Source: Ceratodon purpureus
Taxonomy: Eukaryota > Streptophyta > Bryopsida > Pseudoditrichales > Ditrichaceae
Direction: 5' to 3'
NCBI GenBank assembly: GCA_014871385.1
Contig: CM026432.1
Coordinates: forward strand, 9,044,825 to 9,108,824
Length of the DNA: 64,000 bases
The number at the start of each line of letters is the position of its first letter. The first letter of the stretch is position 1. Below, one piece after another: positions 10,413-22,227 of the stretch. The notes beneath the pieces are model-generated. The model did no database searches. It was not told the origin of the DNA and saw nothing but the letters and a program-made list of their open reading frames with translations. A program made the position numbers and the translations under genes.

Positions 10413-11108
10413 GCGATGAAGCGAATGGCAATCCACGCTTTCATAACCATACATCAAAGCAGATCTAAGGCGAACACAATCCAGGCTTTTATTATGATCC
10501 AATTCTTGGGATCATTTCCAAAGGTTTTGTTCGCCTTGGAATCTCTTAAGGTACAGGCACCCATACCGGTTAATGCCCCCATGACGGTAGGTAGGCTTTC
10601 TCACTTCCGCGCATGGCTGAACCAAAAAGAGATAATTTTATCCGTCAAGAGTGAGGTGCATGATCTCATAGTGGAGGGGAGGTAGCCGAAACTGGTGCAC
10701 CCAAATATGGAAATTGGTAATCTCGGTGACTGCAGCTAACAACTTTTATTATCCGTGATGGCCACCAAATTGTGCTAGATTAGGGTGACAATATATTTGG
10801 ATCTGATTTAGTATGGTAGTGGTTAATGAGCTCCAAGTTAACCGACTTTAGCATGAAGATTAGCGGTTACTGGTGCGGTTTAGGCCGAAATTTCGGATCT
10901 CCTGACTGGAATTGGGGAATAAGAGTGCTTGTTTCGGTGTCTTCTTCACTTCACCATTTCATTGAGCGTACCCAGCGAAGGATAGTCGGGCTGATCTCTT
11001 TGGTTCTCAGAACTGCATTCTCATCACTCTTCATTGACATTCACACATTGACATTGTAGAATTAGAGTTTCGGTTTAGGCCTGAGAGATTTCAGATCGTC
11101 TGTGACTC

Positions 11109-13588
11109 ATGGCGTTCAGTCCACAGCTTAGCAGCGAGGATCTCTTATTAGGAAGTGACGAAAATCCGCAATACAACAATGCCGTGCCTCATGCCGAGAG
11201 AATGTGCTACGGTTCTGATGAGGAGCAATCGAGCGGAGATGAACTTGTGGTGGGCGATCAAGAGCTGGATTACAGCCAGCTTGAGCGGGTAATTGCCGGG
11301 CCGGAGAGGAGGAGTGCAGGCAGAGTGCCGACGCCCAGGACCAGAGCGACTCAGGGGACTACCTTCGGCAGTCGTCATGGAAGGGTCCGATCACTGAACG
11401 GCGTGCGGCTCTTCACCGCACCATCGGAGTGCACAACAGCAGCCCCCAGATTTGGACCAGCAGAGCAGCGGATTCGACGGGGAGTGATGCCGAGTGTGCC
11501 TGCAGGTGGAACAGCAGCTAAGCCCGCCGAAGACATAACTGCAGTCGGTTCGCAGGCACCATCATCAGCATTCCGTAGACCTATGCAGCACTCTTCGACG
11601 CACAGCCCGCCCCCCCTAGTAGACTCGCAGCCGCAAACTCGCAGACCTCGCATGGCACAGAGAACTGGGAAATAGACAAACGCTCAGTTGCGGGATGCAC
11701 AGGCTGCTGTAGACGGAGGTATGAGCATGAAGAAGGCTTTAGAAATGTATCACATACCTTACACATCTTTTCGTGAATGGTGTTATGGCATGAGATGTAG
11801 TAGAAAGAGGGGGCCACCTGCAGTTTTGAGTGAAACTCAGGAAAAACTACTTGTGGACTACTGTATACGCATGTGTGAGATGGGGCAAGGACTAACACCT
11901 ACTTGCTCTCAAACTGGAAGTATATGACATAACAAAGGATAGAGTCACCCCATTCCGCGATGGCATTCCAAGTGGTGGTTGGATGCCGTGGTGGCGGCAT
12001 CGCCACCCAAAGCTTTCACTGCGTGTGTCTCATGCTCTGGAGACCGCACGCGCACGGGGCCTATGTACACTCCCTCGTGCCTGACCAAAGAGAGTGGCTC
12101 AGTGTCTTGGTCTGCATAAATGCAAGTGGAGTGAGTATCCCTTCTTTCTATGTTTTTAAAGGCAGACGGTTCAGACAAAATTACATTGAGAGATGTGAGC
12201 CCGGGGCAACGATGGCAATGCAACCCCGGGCTTGGATGACGACATACCTCTTTAGTGCGTGGTTGTCACACTTTATTGAAAGTGTACGTAGCATAGGTGG
12301 AATTTTAGTTGAGAAGAGGCACCTCATGATACTTGATGGACACGATTCACATTGCACACTAGATGTCGTCCTCGAGGCCCGTGCTGCAGGCTTGGACATG
12401 ATCACACTTCCCGCGCATACGTCTCACGCCCTACAACCACTAGATGTTAGTGTGTTTAAATCATTCAAGCAGAACTTTAGAAGTTACAGAGACTTCTGGA
12501 CATCTCGAAATTTGATGCAGCCGGCAACGAAATCAACATTGGCTCACTGGGTGCATCTTGCTCTGCGAAAAGCGTTGACAAAGGAGAATATATGCAGTGG
12601 ATTCAAAGCGACAGGCATATACCCACTCAACATTGCGGCAGTGAATTCGTACCTTGGTCTTGCCGAAATCTTCCAAACTGCCGAGGCTGCACCAGCCGCT
12701 CCTGACCTGCTAATGGACGACAAGCTCCCGGAACCTGCAGGCAATGACAATCCAAATGTAAGGAAACTCATTAGAGTTGTGCACAGTCAATGTTATAATT
12801 TTTTGGTTCTCTGTGTATGCGAGGAATGAAGTAAGGCATGATCTCACCATCATTTTTTATTTTTTTTTATACAAATTGACATCTGTTCTAAAAGACAGCA
12901 CGTGAGGTTTCTTTTTCGGACTTGATGAATTGCGGATGGTTTGCTTGGAGTGGACTGCATCATGCTCCTTGGTAACGAGCATGCTCTGCTCCAACAGACA
13001 GCACCTGAATCTAACGCGCTTTTTCTCTAACGATCAGGTTGTTCCCTGCGACCTCGTATCTGTTCACACACCGAACGATCAGATCGAAGAAGACGAGCAT
13101 CACAGTACACAGGAGGACGGGAGTGATGAGGGTCTGGGGACAAGCGTACAAGGCGAGGAGGCGCAGCTCGTGATGGAAGGCGAATTCGAGGAGGTGCCCA
13201 ATTCGAGCGCATCCCATTTCTTCGTAGCTCCCGACCCTGCAGACAGGGAGAGGGAGCCCTAGAAATCGGCACGATTGATAACGACGACGGCGAACCTCAC
13301 TCCATTACCAGGTTTCTCACACTCCCAACCATTGCAGCCCGAGCCAGTTCAAAAAAGAGAGATCCCCTCCTAGACTTCACGACATCCAAGATTCTCACGT
13401 CCGACGAGTATACCGCGGCGGTACAGCGACTCAATGAAGCGAAGGAGTTAGCAGCGCGAGAGAAAGAGAGGATACGTACGGAGAAGGAGTCGACACGACA
13501 ACGGAAGGGTGCCGAAAAGGAGGCCCGGGCTGCTGCGCTAGCCGAAGCGCGAGGTCGTCTACGTGAAGAGCGAGAGGAGGCAGCCTAA
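11109..13588 (+). pseudogene. Second Tigger/pogo-type transposase, inactivated
   Basis: The ATG at 11109 opens a Ser/Arg-rich N-terminus, then meets TAG at 11673 just before the pipsqueak helix (TNAQLRDAQAAVDGGMSMKK), where the first copy has Trp. The CENP-B-type segment follows (WMPWWRHRHPKLSLRVSHAL, allowing frame changes near 11905). The reading then jumps from ARGLC straight to VHSLVPDQREWLSV. The intervening 65-70 residues, which in the first copy carry the first catalytic Asp (NCDESG), are gone. The rest of the core is open (LMILDGHDSHCTLDV, LQPLDVSVFKSFKQNF). A GT at 12757 may start an intron before the acidic segment at 13038-13262; another frame change near 13255 leads to the coiled-coil tail ending in TAA at 13586-13588. 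It cannot encode an active transposase. Confidence 0.8.
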
Positions 13589-14613
13589 GCTTAAAGAATT
13601 GGAATGTAAAGCATGTTGGTGACTTGACGATGATATGTGAATTACTAGTCCAGAGGTGTCCTGAATTGTGGAGATTCCACCGTTGTTGGGTTAGGTACTG
13701 AAGACAGTAGAGGAGGCTCTCCAACTTCTTGTCTCCTTCTAAATTCAAGGAATGCAAGAATTGGATATGAATAATTGATACGGTGGAATGTTTTTTCAAA
13801 TCATTTGTTGATTTGAATCAATGTGGATGTAACCTTTTCAAGATAATTCTATTTTGTAACTAGGTTTTGAACTAGGGCTTCGCTACTCTTCGCATTACCA
13901 GTGACGATTGATATTTTATGCTAGATTTGTATATAATAGAATAAGATATTTGGTATTTATTTGTAATATTAAAGTATGATATATAGAGGTGATCAATTTT
14001 CAAGACCTTTGGCCCTAGCCCTTGACATTGAGTGTGAAGCTCCACAGGTCAATTTTTCAATTTTTCAGCTAAAAAATCTAGAACTGAAATTGCTGAAACC
14101 GCTCAGCCTCGGCCTCTAGTTTCGGGCTAGTCTGAAACAACCCTTAAATCAGGAGGATTTATTCCATTTAAAAAATTAAGAATGCAGGGTAGAAAAGCAT
14201 TTAGAAGACAACAGACTTCTAATGAGAAACGTTGATAGAGTTGATTGGGATCTCACCACTTGGTGAATTACACCAGTGCAAAGTGAACAAGACTGGAAAC
14301 GTTTAGAGGAAGAAGTAAATTATCATGATACATGTATTACAGATGCTAGAGTGCAAAATTTTCCAGAAATATTCTGCAATAAATAGGAAGATCCTACCAA
14401 GACCCAAATCTAAGAAAAGGTATGTGATTTTAGTAGCCTACAGTCAACCTATTGCCGAAGACTATGAAATGAGACCATCAAACATTTGGTAAAAGCTGTG
14501 AATCTTGAAACAAATTGCCCAACATTTTCAGGTAGACAATCAAGGTATTTACACAGGACACGATATACATTTCACAAATATTTCACATGAGCTATTGCAG
14601 TGAAAATGAGCTG
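13589..14613. other. AT-rich spacer with a shared 45-bp repeat
   Basis: No gene recognised. A short open run near 14242-14390 (DWKRLEEEVNYHDTCITDARV) could be a relic, but I cannot identify it. 13827-13871 repeats at 20586-20630. Confidence 0.4.
13827..13871. repeat. 45-bp direct repeat, copy 1
   Basis: This stretch, beginning ATGTAACCTTTTCAAGATAA, recurs with the same sequence and orientation at 20586-20630. The two copies bracket the mosaic of host-gene fragments between them. Confidence 0.85.
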
Positions 14614-15153
14614 CTACATTCGTGTCAATAGTTTGCTTACTGCAGCAGCGATGCGCTCTTCAGGTATTTGCCTGTAATTATCGTAGAAGTCTAGAATCTC
14701 CATAGCAATGTTTTTTATCTGAAGGTCACAATTCCAAGCGAGTTGAAAAGGATAAGAAGTGTAAAAATCACATTCACAACCTCATGAACTGAGAATTTGA
14801 CCAACGATTGTCTTACTTACAGATTCCTTGGCAAATCAAGATAAAACACGTCCACAAACTATACTATGTGGCAAGGATGAGAAACTTCTCAGCCTCCTTG
14901 AAGAAACTTCACACCAAGCAGGTTAGAGAAAAACAACCTTGAATATTGAATAATAGCGAAGACTAACATTGACAAGACTTATACTGAGAAGAGCATTTAG
15001 CCATACCACATTCATGTCCACACGTAGCTCTTCAAACCATGCTTTTGTGTCTTTTTCTTTTAGTACACCGCGATATAGATGCATGCTAGAGCAATCATGA
15101 ATGGCGGGTACATCGGAATGAGATCGGTTCTGTACGTGTCATTCACCAGTGGC
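14614..15153 (-). pseudogene. CYCC: Cyclin C, last two exons (broken)
   Basis: Exon 15153-15007 reads PLVNDTYRTDL, then FMIALACIYIA, then KEKDTKAWFEELRVDMNV. Exon 14718-14614 reads IKNIAMEILDFYDNYRQIPE and ends in TAG. This is the C-terminal third of cyclin C, the Mediator kinase-module cyclin that partners CDK8. Splice signals fit (GCAG before and GTATGG after the first, TTCAG before the second). The first exon is 147 bp where codon phase demands 148. One base is missing after ACIYIA, so a stop follows at once. The N-terminal two thirds of the gene are absent. It lies on the same strand as, and directly after, the truncated GT47 gene, so it is a fragment and not a working gene. Confidence 0.8.
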
Positions 15154-15573
15154 CTGCCTCGTACAAAAGCATACCAACTTCACCTGTCAGTTCACCAAAA
15201 CCTTAAGAATCATCTAATCTATTAGGGAACGTAGTGTGTTTATTTGAATTGTTAGTCACATCAACATGGCCCAAACAATGAGGGTCCCACATGATCCATA
15301 GTGAGCAGGGTTGCAGCAACTTTCAATTTCACCATATGGAGCATAGATTATTGAATTTCAATGTACTTTAATCGCTAAATTTATTAAAAACTATATAAAA
15401 ATTTAGCAAAACCTCGAAGTGGCACAGGAGATACGGGTACCAACATAAAGTGTAACTAGAAGCTACTTAACTGAATAGATTAAAAATGATGATGACATCC
15501 CTGAAGTAGCCTCAACTTAGCCTATGCAACATGCAAGGATGATTATAGTCTTTAGTAAGGTAAAGGGATTCAC
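15154..15573. other. Spacer between cyclin C and GT47 fragments
   Basis: AT-rich. I looked on the minus strand for the missing GT47 C-terminal exons and the missing upstream cyclin C exons and saw neither. Confidence 0.5.
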
Positions 15574-16075
15574 CAAGTTAATGTCAAGTTCATCACTGAC
15601 CACAACCGGAATGCAGCCACTCACAATTGCATCAAACAAGCAAGCTGATGATGGGGTATCTCCGGCCGGACTGAGACAGAACACAGACCTGCTATGCCCC
15701 TCCTTTATCACAAGATCAGTTGGATTTCTGTTTGGCATTCCGATTTCTATGGAAAAACCCAAAAAAACCAGCCAACTCTCCGTGCAATTTTGCTTTCAAG
15801 TTGAGTGCACTATTGTGCACAAGCGATAGACACTGAGCTTATAAAGAAAACATATCTAGCTATCAACTTCACACAAACAGTACAAGAGCCAACTCCCCAA
15901 TTTTGGTCGCTGCACGTAGTAATCCAGGATGGTGTGACTCTCTGCACTGGAATTAAATTAAACCACTTTCTACACAGAAAAAGCAAAACAGAAGCTGACT
16001 CTTTGGGAGCTAATTTGCATCTGAGCCAATTACACTAATGGTAGGCGATGAGTTGAAGAAGAAATAAATGAGTAC

Positions 16076-17985
16076 CTGCCATGTCTTCTGAGCAGGTTTA
16101 TTGTAGTTCAAGGTTGTATCAGGATCAGAGAATAGACTAGGAGGAATGCGTTTTGGAATGCCGCACGTGTAGGAACTGTTTACAAGATTGAAGTTAATAG
16201 GGGGGACCAAGTGCAGGGCGTCGATGTTGTAAGGTTGGACCTTGTACACCTGCATGGTGAATGCAGATTTCGATTTGGAGGGGTCAATAATAGCTGGCAG
16301 GATGGTTCCATTCCTGCAGCAGTACTTGACGTTACCCAGAGTGGTGTCGTTCTGTTTTTGGAGAGGAAGGTCGGAGATTTCTGGGGTAACGGAGCAGCTC
16401 AAAGCGCTGTTGATGTCCAAACCTGGTGCGGGCTGATAGCTTTTCGCGGCAAGCCCATTCACACATACCTGCGTGTCTGCAAATTTGGGCCTTGCTCCCT
16501 GCATGCTGTAGATGAATTCGCTCTCTTGCCATGTCCAATTCAGAGCCCAGTTATCCAGCCTTCCAACTGGACTGTTATTGGAAATAGTCACCTGCAAGTT
16601 CGAGAGAGCAACAACCACTCAGATTCCAGATGCATAAAATATCCCATTCGGAATCTTGAGTTACTAACGCTAAAACGGATGAAGGATGAGTTTACCAAAT
16701 TTCTTGCCCAAAGCCACCACATTACATAACATTAGGTCAAGCCCAAAACATCTTTGCCCAAGAATCACCGTATTAGCACAATAGGATAATATGGCCAGGA
16801 CAAAATGTACCTGTGCCTGGTAATTGGTGGCATAGGTCGAAAGCACATCATAAGTGATTGTGAAGTCGCCATATTCAGGTATATGAAAACTGTCGTCGTT
16901 GGTGAGCGTTATGTTGTTATTTGGCTCAAGGCAGCAAGTGTGCATTGTATCATCTGCCGACACAACGCATGCATCAGCTCAATGGATTAATTATTAAATG
17001 GTGGAACACACAATGAATAATTCTTGCTCAATAACAGAGTAATATGGAAGCATAACACATTCGCGCACACAAGCAGATGAGAAACAACTTACAAGGCAGC
17101 TCACTTACTTCCATAAAGTTTGGGGATGCTGCAATTGTAGCCCGGGGTAGTGAAGTTGACGTTGGATGGCATGGGATTCTTTGGATTGCCGAATTCGGTG
17201 CCGACGAGTGTAAAAGATTTCTGAGACTGTGTTATGTCCCCAGCTGTTTCAATCTCATTGTGCAGGGTTATGAGGGAAGCTGGTAGCAGAACGCATCCTT
17301 GAGACACATTCGCTGGGTATGCACTTCCATCCTCCGGCGTCAATGTTCCGGAATCACCGGATGCCGAGACAAGAATCTGTCCAGTCACCAGAGAAGTGGT
17401 TAGTTTTTCAACAAAATAACAAAGGTGGGTGGCTGGTGAAAACACTTCAGCACAAGAATCTTTCATCGAGATCATCAACATCAACAAGATCTTTCTCAAA
17501 ACTTAACGAGTGTTTATGAACTCCCTCTAGAATTCCTACTTTTAAGAACCAGCCTCTCACAAGAAGGGCGTTGGTATTCAAACCACTACTGAGGCAAGGA
17601 CACCCGTTCTCTACAATTAACAAGACCAGGGTATAATTAATCCAAATATCAAAAGAAAATGTAAATAGGAAGGTACACCGAGAAGGTTCAGTGTAAGCAC
17701 ACTCCAATTCAGTGAAATGAACATCCCCTTGGTTCAAAAAAGAAAAACAGGAAAGAAATTGGAATTTATAAAACAGAGTTGCAGAAATCACACCTCTCTG
17801 TTCCTCCAGTTAAGTCAGACGCCCCAGCTGTCCACAGTCGAATAGCCCTTGTTGTTCACAGTCAAATTAGCCTCAAAACGATAGGATTGGTCCACTAATT
17901 TCGATGCATTAGGTGAAATTCTCAAAACTTCCTGCAACTGGTATACTATCTCGACTCCATTGCAAGAAGGATAAACAACAAATGT
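16076..17985 (-). pseudogene. COBRA-like (COBL7/COBL10 group) internal fragment, four exons
   Basis: Exons: 17985-17794 (PSCNGVEIVYQL to SYRFEANLTVNN), 17376-17109 (ILVSASGDSG to IETAGDITQSQKSFTLVGTE), 16953-16811 (TCCLEPNN to FTITYDVLSTYATNYQAQ) and 16591-16076 (VGRLDNWALNWTW, FIYSMQGARP, YCCRNGTILPAIIDPSKS, TCGIPKRIPPS). They match the central part of COBL7/COBL10-type COBRA proteins, extracellular GPI-anchored proteins linked to cellulose deposition. Splice phases agree. An in-frame TGA interrupts the first exon (SWGV-stop-LNWRNRE). The signal peptide, the CCVSF region and the GPI signal are absent. The fragment lies inside an intron of the GT47 gene, on the same strand, about 75 bp after GT47 exon 5. 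This is not a functional gene. Confidence 0.82.
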
Positions 17986-18943
17986 CTACTGCTGTGAACC
18001 ATTGAACTGCAGCAAGTTCAACATTTGGTTTTTTGAAAGGAAAAAAAATGCTGTAAGGTACCTCCGCATTCCAAGTTCTGTGGCAGCGTTACCCTCTACA
18101 CCACTGGACCCCTCCTGAATAACAACTCCTTTCTCGTCTCGTAACACAGCTGCTAGTTTTGCTCGAATCCTTCCACCCTGTCACAACAAGCTCTAGTGAA
18201 AATACATTCTTTTAGTAAGTTTGGCATAACATGCCGAAGCCTTGTGGAAAAGCTGACAGCAGTTACAACGTGTTCACTGAATGCACATATGATCCTATAA
18301 ATATTATCACAGATACAGAAACCCGATACAGCTCCAAACATAGAATTTATCAGAAAACACTCAAGAGCCTCTGTACCGAATTACGAACAATCCTGCCCCG
18401 GAAGAAGAGCAGCGTCTTGCGCAAGGAGGAAGAAATTGCAAGACAAGGTGCATCACAGGCTCGGACGTTTGCGACGTAAGGCATCACCACATCCTTTTCA
18501 AGTGACACCTCTCCTTCTTTGTACCTTGAAGTCAAGTTACCAGATGAACCACCAGTTCAGAAACGTCTGCATAGCTTTTAATGCATGTAAACCAGGGTCA
18601 GAGCTAAGAAGGAACGCACTGTCAAGTATTTCTTTCAAATTCCTCAATGGATACTAAGTTGCATTAAGAGAATTGCCTGCAAGAAAAACTTTGCAGGAAA
18701 TGAACGTTACCAGTTTCCAGAGGAATCGAGATCAGGAAGCAACCAAATGGCAGCTTTTAAGAACCGGCGATGAGATTTCATCGACCAAGGATGATGCACT
18801 GGGAGTACATGGTCCCGTCCACCTGACCTCTGCCATGCTGGTTGCGCTGTTATCCAGTTTACGGCCTCCTGTCCTCAATGCACATTTCTGTAGCTCCATC
18901 AGTACATAGAGCGAAAACAATATTTTTATAATTTAACAAATTC

Positions 18944-19129
18944 TTCTTAACAATATGTTCAAATCCATGTTGTCATTGCCGAGCTCACAATTACCCAAAG
19001 AGGGAAATGACAACATAAATTTGAACATATAAGTTATAACAATACTGTTCGGAAATGACAACAATGAGCTCGGCAATGATAACAATGAGCTCGGCAATGA
19101 CAACATGAATTTGAACATATTGTTAAGAA
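18944..19129. mobile_element. Small foldback (MITE-like) element in GT47 intron 2
   Basis: The ends are inverted repeats of roughly 40 bp: TTCTTAACAATATGTTCAAA at the left is matched by its complement at the right, including the inner TTGTCATTGCCGAGCTC. The middle has further partial copies of the GAGCTCGGCAATGA motif. Total length is about 186 bp with no coding capacity. It lies wholly within the intron between 18869 and 19203. Confidence 0.75.
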
Positions 19130-20288
19130 AATTTCCATAATCCCTTAGATAATAGTGTTCTTCTTATCAACATAAAATATATTCCAAGCTGAGAGTAAGA
19201 TACCTTGTAGAGCAGTTTGCTTTGGGACCTACTCAAGAGAAAGAATGGGATCGTTGTGAAGAATGGAATATAGAACATGTCTGCCTGTGCTTGATTGCTC
19301 ACTCGTCGAACCGATCTCACAAGACGCTTATCCTCTAGCGCCATCAAGTCTGAGTACAACCAAAAGTCCACGGAATGCTGCCGTTTTGATCCCACACCCC
19401 ACATCTGACCATTTTAGAACACAAGGAAGAGCATGGTAGAATATATAATGAAAAACATACATAAAACACCAACCGTGCCTCTTTGCTGTCGGGATTATAT
19501 GCTTCCCTCTTTAGGGTTTAGTTTATAACAAGATCAACGAGTAGGGTTTACGTGGAGCTGAAGTGCAATAGAAATGTGATTTAGCAAAAGGAGCCACATT
19601 TGCTTTCCACTTGAATGAACAGCAACACAAAATATAAGGGCAAACGAAGAGGAACCTGTTGGATAAGCCGATGCACAGGGCTGCCACTTGACGTCAAATT
19701 TACAGTCTGCTCCTGTGAGTTTTGAAATAACCATAACAAATCGGTGGTGCACTTGGCTGGCATTTCGTACACATACACGTTCAGCCTTGCTGGGGCTGCG
19801 GTGTCGCTCATCACAAACCAATTGAACCTCTTGCCATCGTCTGCCTTACTGGCTGGTGAAACCCCAGAATTTATAAATGGAGTTTCAGAATGTTTCATTG
19901 AAAAAGCATGTAGAGATACCAGAAATGAATACTCAGGAGTAGTAGCAGTCCCGTTGGAGCTCAGAATGCGATAATCCGTCGCTCGCCACTTGAACCAAAC
20001 CATGACCAAGACGAACGACAGACTCCATAACCTCAACACTTTTCTTCCAACAGAGCCAGAATATGAAACTCTCCCCAAGGTTACTCCCGCACTCAAAGAC
20101 GACTTCCAGCACTAGCATGTATTAGGACTACATAACCCACAACAATTGCACACCAAAAGACACTCCCTTGGTATATAAGTTCCGCTCCCTCCTCTTCCGT
20201 AACGCAGGTACTGTAACGTACGCAGTGATCCGTTACCAGGAACGCCGGGAACGCGATTACTGGGAACCCAAGAATCGGGAACAATGTT

Positions 20289-20380
20289 GGAACTGTCGTG
20301 GGTGACGAAATGGAACTGTCGTGGGGGCCGAAATGGAACTGTCGTGGGGGCCGAAATGGAACTGTCGTGGGTGACGAAAT
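20289..20380. repeat. 23-bp tandem repeat, four copies
   Basis: Units starting GGAACTGTCGTGGG begin at 20289, 20312, 20335 and 20358, alternating GTGACGAAAT and GGCCGAAAT ends. It lies just upstream of the GT47 start. Confidence 0.9.
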
Positions 20381-20445
20381 AATTGTCATGTTGACGAACG
20401 ACCCTCCCAGCCATGCTAAACCAGATCCGACTTAGGTCGTCACTG

Positions 20446-20771
20446 GAATAATGAACTTTGAATAAGTGGATTTCATCAATTAGTAAATCTTATGCTTTGT
20501 AATTCAGAATGAATTTGAAGAAATCACAGAATATCCATTTTCTTGGAATAGATGTTTATTGACATTCATTCTTGTATCCCCTAAAATGTAACCTTTTCAA
20601 GATAATTCTATTTTGTAACTAGGTTTTGAATAATGAACTTTGAATAAGTGGATTTCATCAATTAGTAAATCTTATGCTTTGTAATTCAGAATGAATTTGA
20701 AGAAATCACAGAATATCCATTTTCTTGGAATAGATGTTTATTGACATTCATTCTTGTATCCCCTAAAATGT
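20446..20771. repeat. Direct duplication of about 143 bp around a 40-bp segment
   Basis: The block starting GAATAATGAACTTTGAATAA at 20446 recurs at 20628 (period 182). Between the two copies lies the 45-bp sequence that also occurs at 13827-13871. Confidence 0.9.
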
Positions 20772-22227
20772 ATAATTGATTCAATTTTTAAAAAAAATAA
20801 TGACTTTAGCAGCATTAATCTTTAAACCTTATTTTTTTTGGATATTTTTGTTTGGATATCTCATAGAATACTTGCAAAAGATTGCATTCTTTATTGTAGT
20901 GGTCATAGGTTGGTTCATCTTACTCTCCTCTATTATCACTAAAATCTAACACACATTTAACTCACACAACTTACTTCAAAACTATTAAAAGTACAAGTTT
21001 TTTAAAATGGAGAAATTGCATTTGGAAAAAAAATGAAAGTTTTCTCAATTGTATGGGCCGTTTAGGTTGCAACACATTGAGAACTTCACTCTCCTTAATC
21101 TCCATGGCAATAAAGCTTGCCTTTTTATAAATGATGCATTGATTAGGCCCTCCCCCGTTCTTAAATTTTGAGGCATTTGACAAGCTATTTAGTAAATTTG
21201 ATTTTTTTGGGAAACTTGAGACCCCAATATGTCTTGGAAAACCCATTGAGTATGTTTACATAATTTATATAAAAATATAAAAACCTCATCTAATAAGTAA
21301 TGATTAATAATAAAATTATTGGAGTGCTTTTTGCCCCATAAACGGACACCAAACTCTTTCATTCAAACCCCATTTCTACAAATCCTAGTCAAAGTTGTGA
21401 TCAACGAGAAAATCCTTTTGCACCTTATTCAAAATGACTCAAAACAATAAGAAAAAATTATTTGTTCTAATAGTAAGTTGGGGGGGTAGAAAGGTAAAGT
21501 CACTCCAGGGTCACTCTATTTTGTAGGTCAAAAGTAGTTTGATTGATACGTGACTAAAAAAAGAAGAGGAGAGAACTACAAGAGAGAGGGTGGATAGGGG
21601 AAGTGCCTAAATCCCACTATCCAATGTGAATTGGAACTCAAGTTTAGGAAGAGTGGAAGGATGGTGGCAAATCTCTGCATCTATTATTATGTTTAAGGAA
21701 GGCCCTTCTCATTTCAAGAGGATCCCCTTAAAAGAAATTGAGACATATAGCCTGAGATTTAGCAAAAATAAAACAAAAACATCCCAAGACCCTAAAACAT
21801 GGAGAGCTACAAAAATAGAATGAACCGAGCGTAGCATCCAAGCCACGCTTATTGGGGAGAAATAATGAGACTTGTAAAGAGGTTTGAAATGAGGAGAGGC
21901 TAAGGTAGAGAAATCAAAAACCGTGAAAATAACGTGATTTGACCAGAAAAGACAAAGATAAAAATTCTTTAATTTTTTTTTGAAACGAAGAATAAGAAAT
22001 GATGAAGTATGTAGCTTGTATCGTATTTTATTCCCCGTAAATAATTGTTTAGAATTTTTGAAAGTGGAAAGTATGTCCAACCTCCTTCTTGCATACTAGA
22101 CTCTTCCTGAATCAAACGTGATGGTGTCCTAAAACCGTTAACTAATATCCTGGAAAATTGAACGTAAGACTACTAAAAAAACCACAACAAACATCATATG
22201 GCAAAACCCAGCTGGTCCACCAAAACT
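20772..22227. other. AT-rich intergenic stretch
   Basis: No coding frame I can support. A short minus-strand frame near 20971-21246 has no recognisable content. Confidence 0.45.

Larger units (their letters stand above)
15574..20096 (-). pseudogene. ARAD-like GT47 glycosyltransferase, 3'-truncated, exons 1-6
   Basis: Exons: 20096-19656, 19377-19204, 18868-18711, 18524-18377, 18177-18062 and 15688-about 15574; phases agree at every junction. The product begins with a short tail and one membrane segment (about residues 19-36), typical of a Golgi type II protein. The exostosin domain follows: [108 protein letters not shown]. This matches plant ARAD1, a putative pectic arabinosyltransferase. The C-terminal 100 or so residues are missing, and intron 5 is 2.4 kb because COBRA-like exons sit in it. 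Intron 2 holds a foldback element. Exons 1-6 have no stop, so a truncated or chimeric transcript is possible. Confidence 0.75.

Noticed and set aside
20289-20380. Regular 23-bp repeats, CRISPR-like at first sight
   Set aside because: The units are contiguous with no unique spacers, and the genome is a plant. This is a plain tandem repeat.
13589-20800. Helitron termini around the gene-fragment mosaic
   Set aside because: Candidates such as the CTAG with a GTTTC/GAAAC stem near 14120 do not have the usual hairpin-then-CTRR spacing, and no matching TC end could be placed. Capture is still inferred from the mosaic itself.
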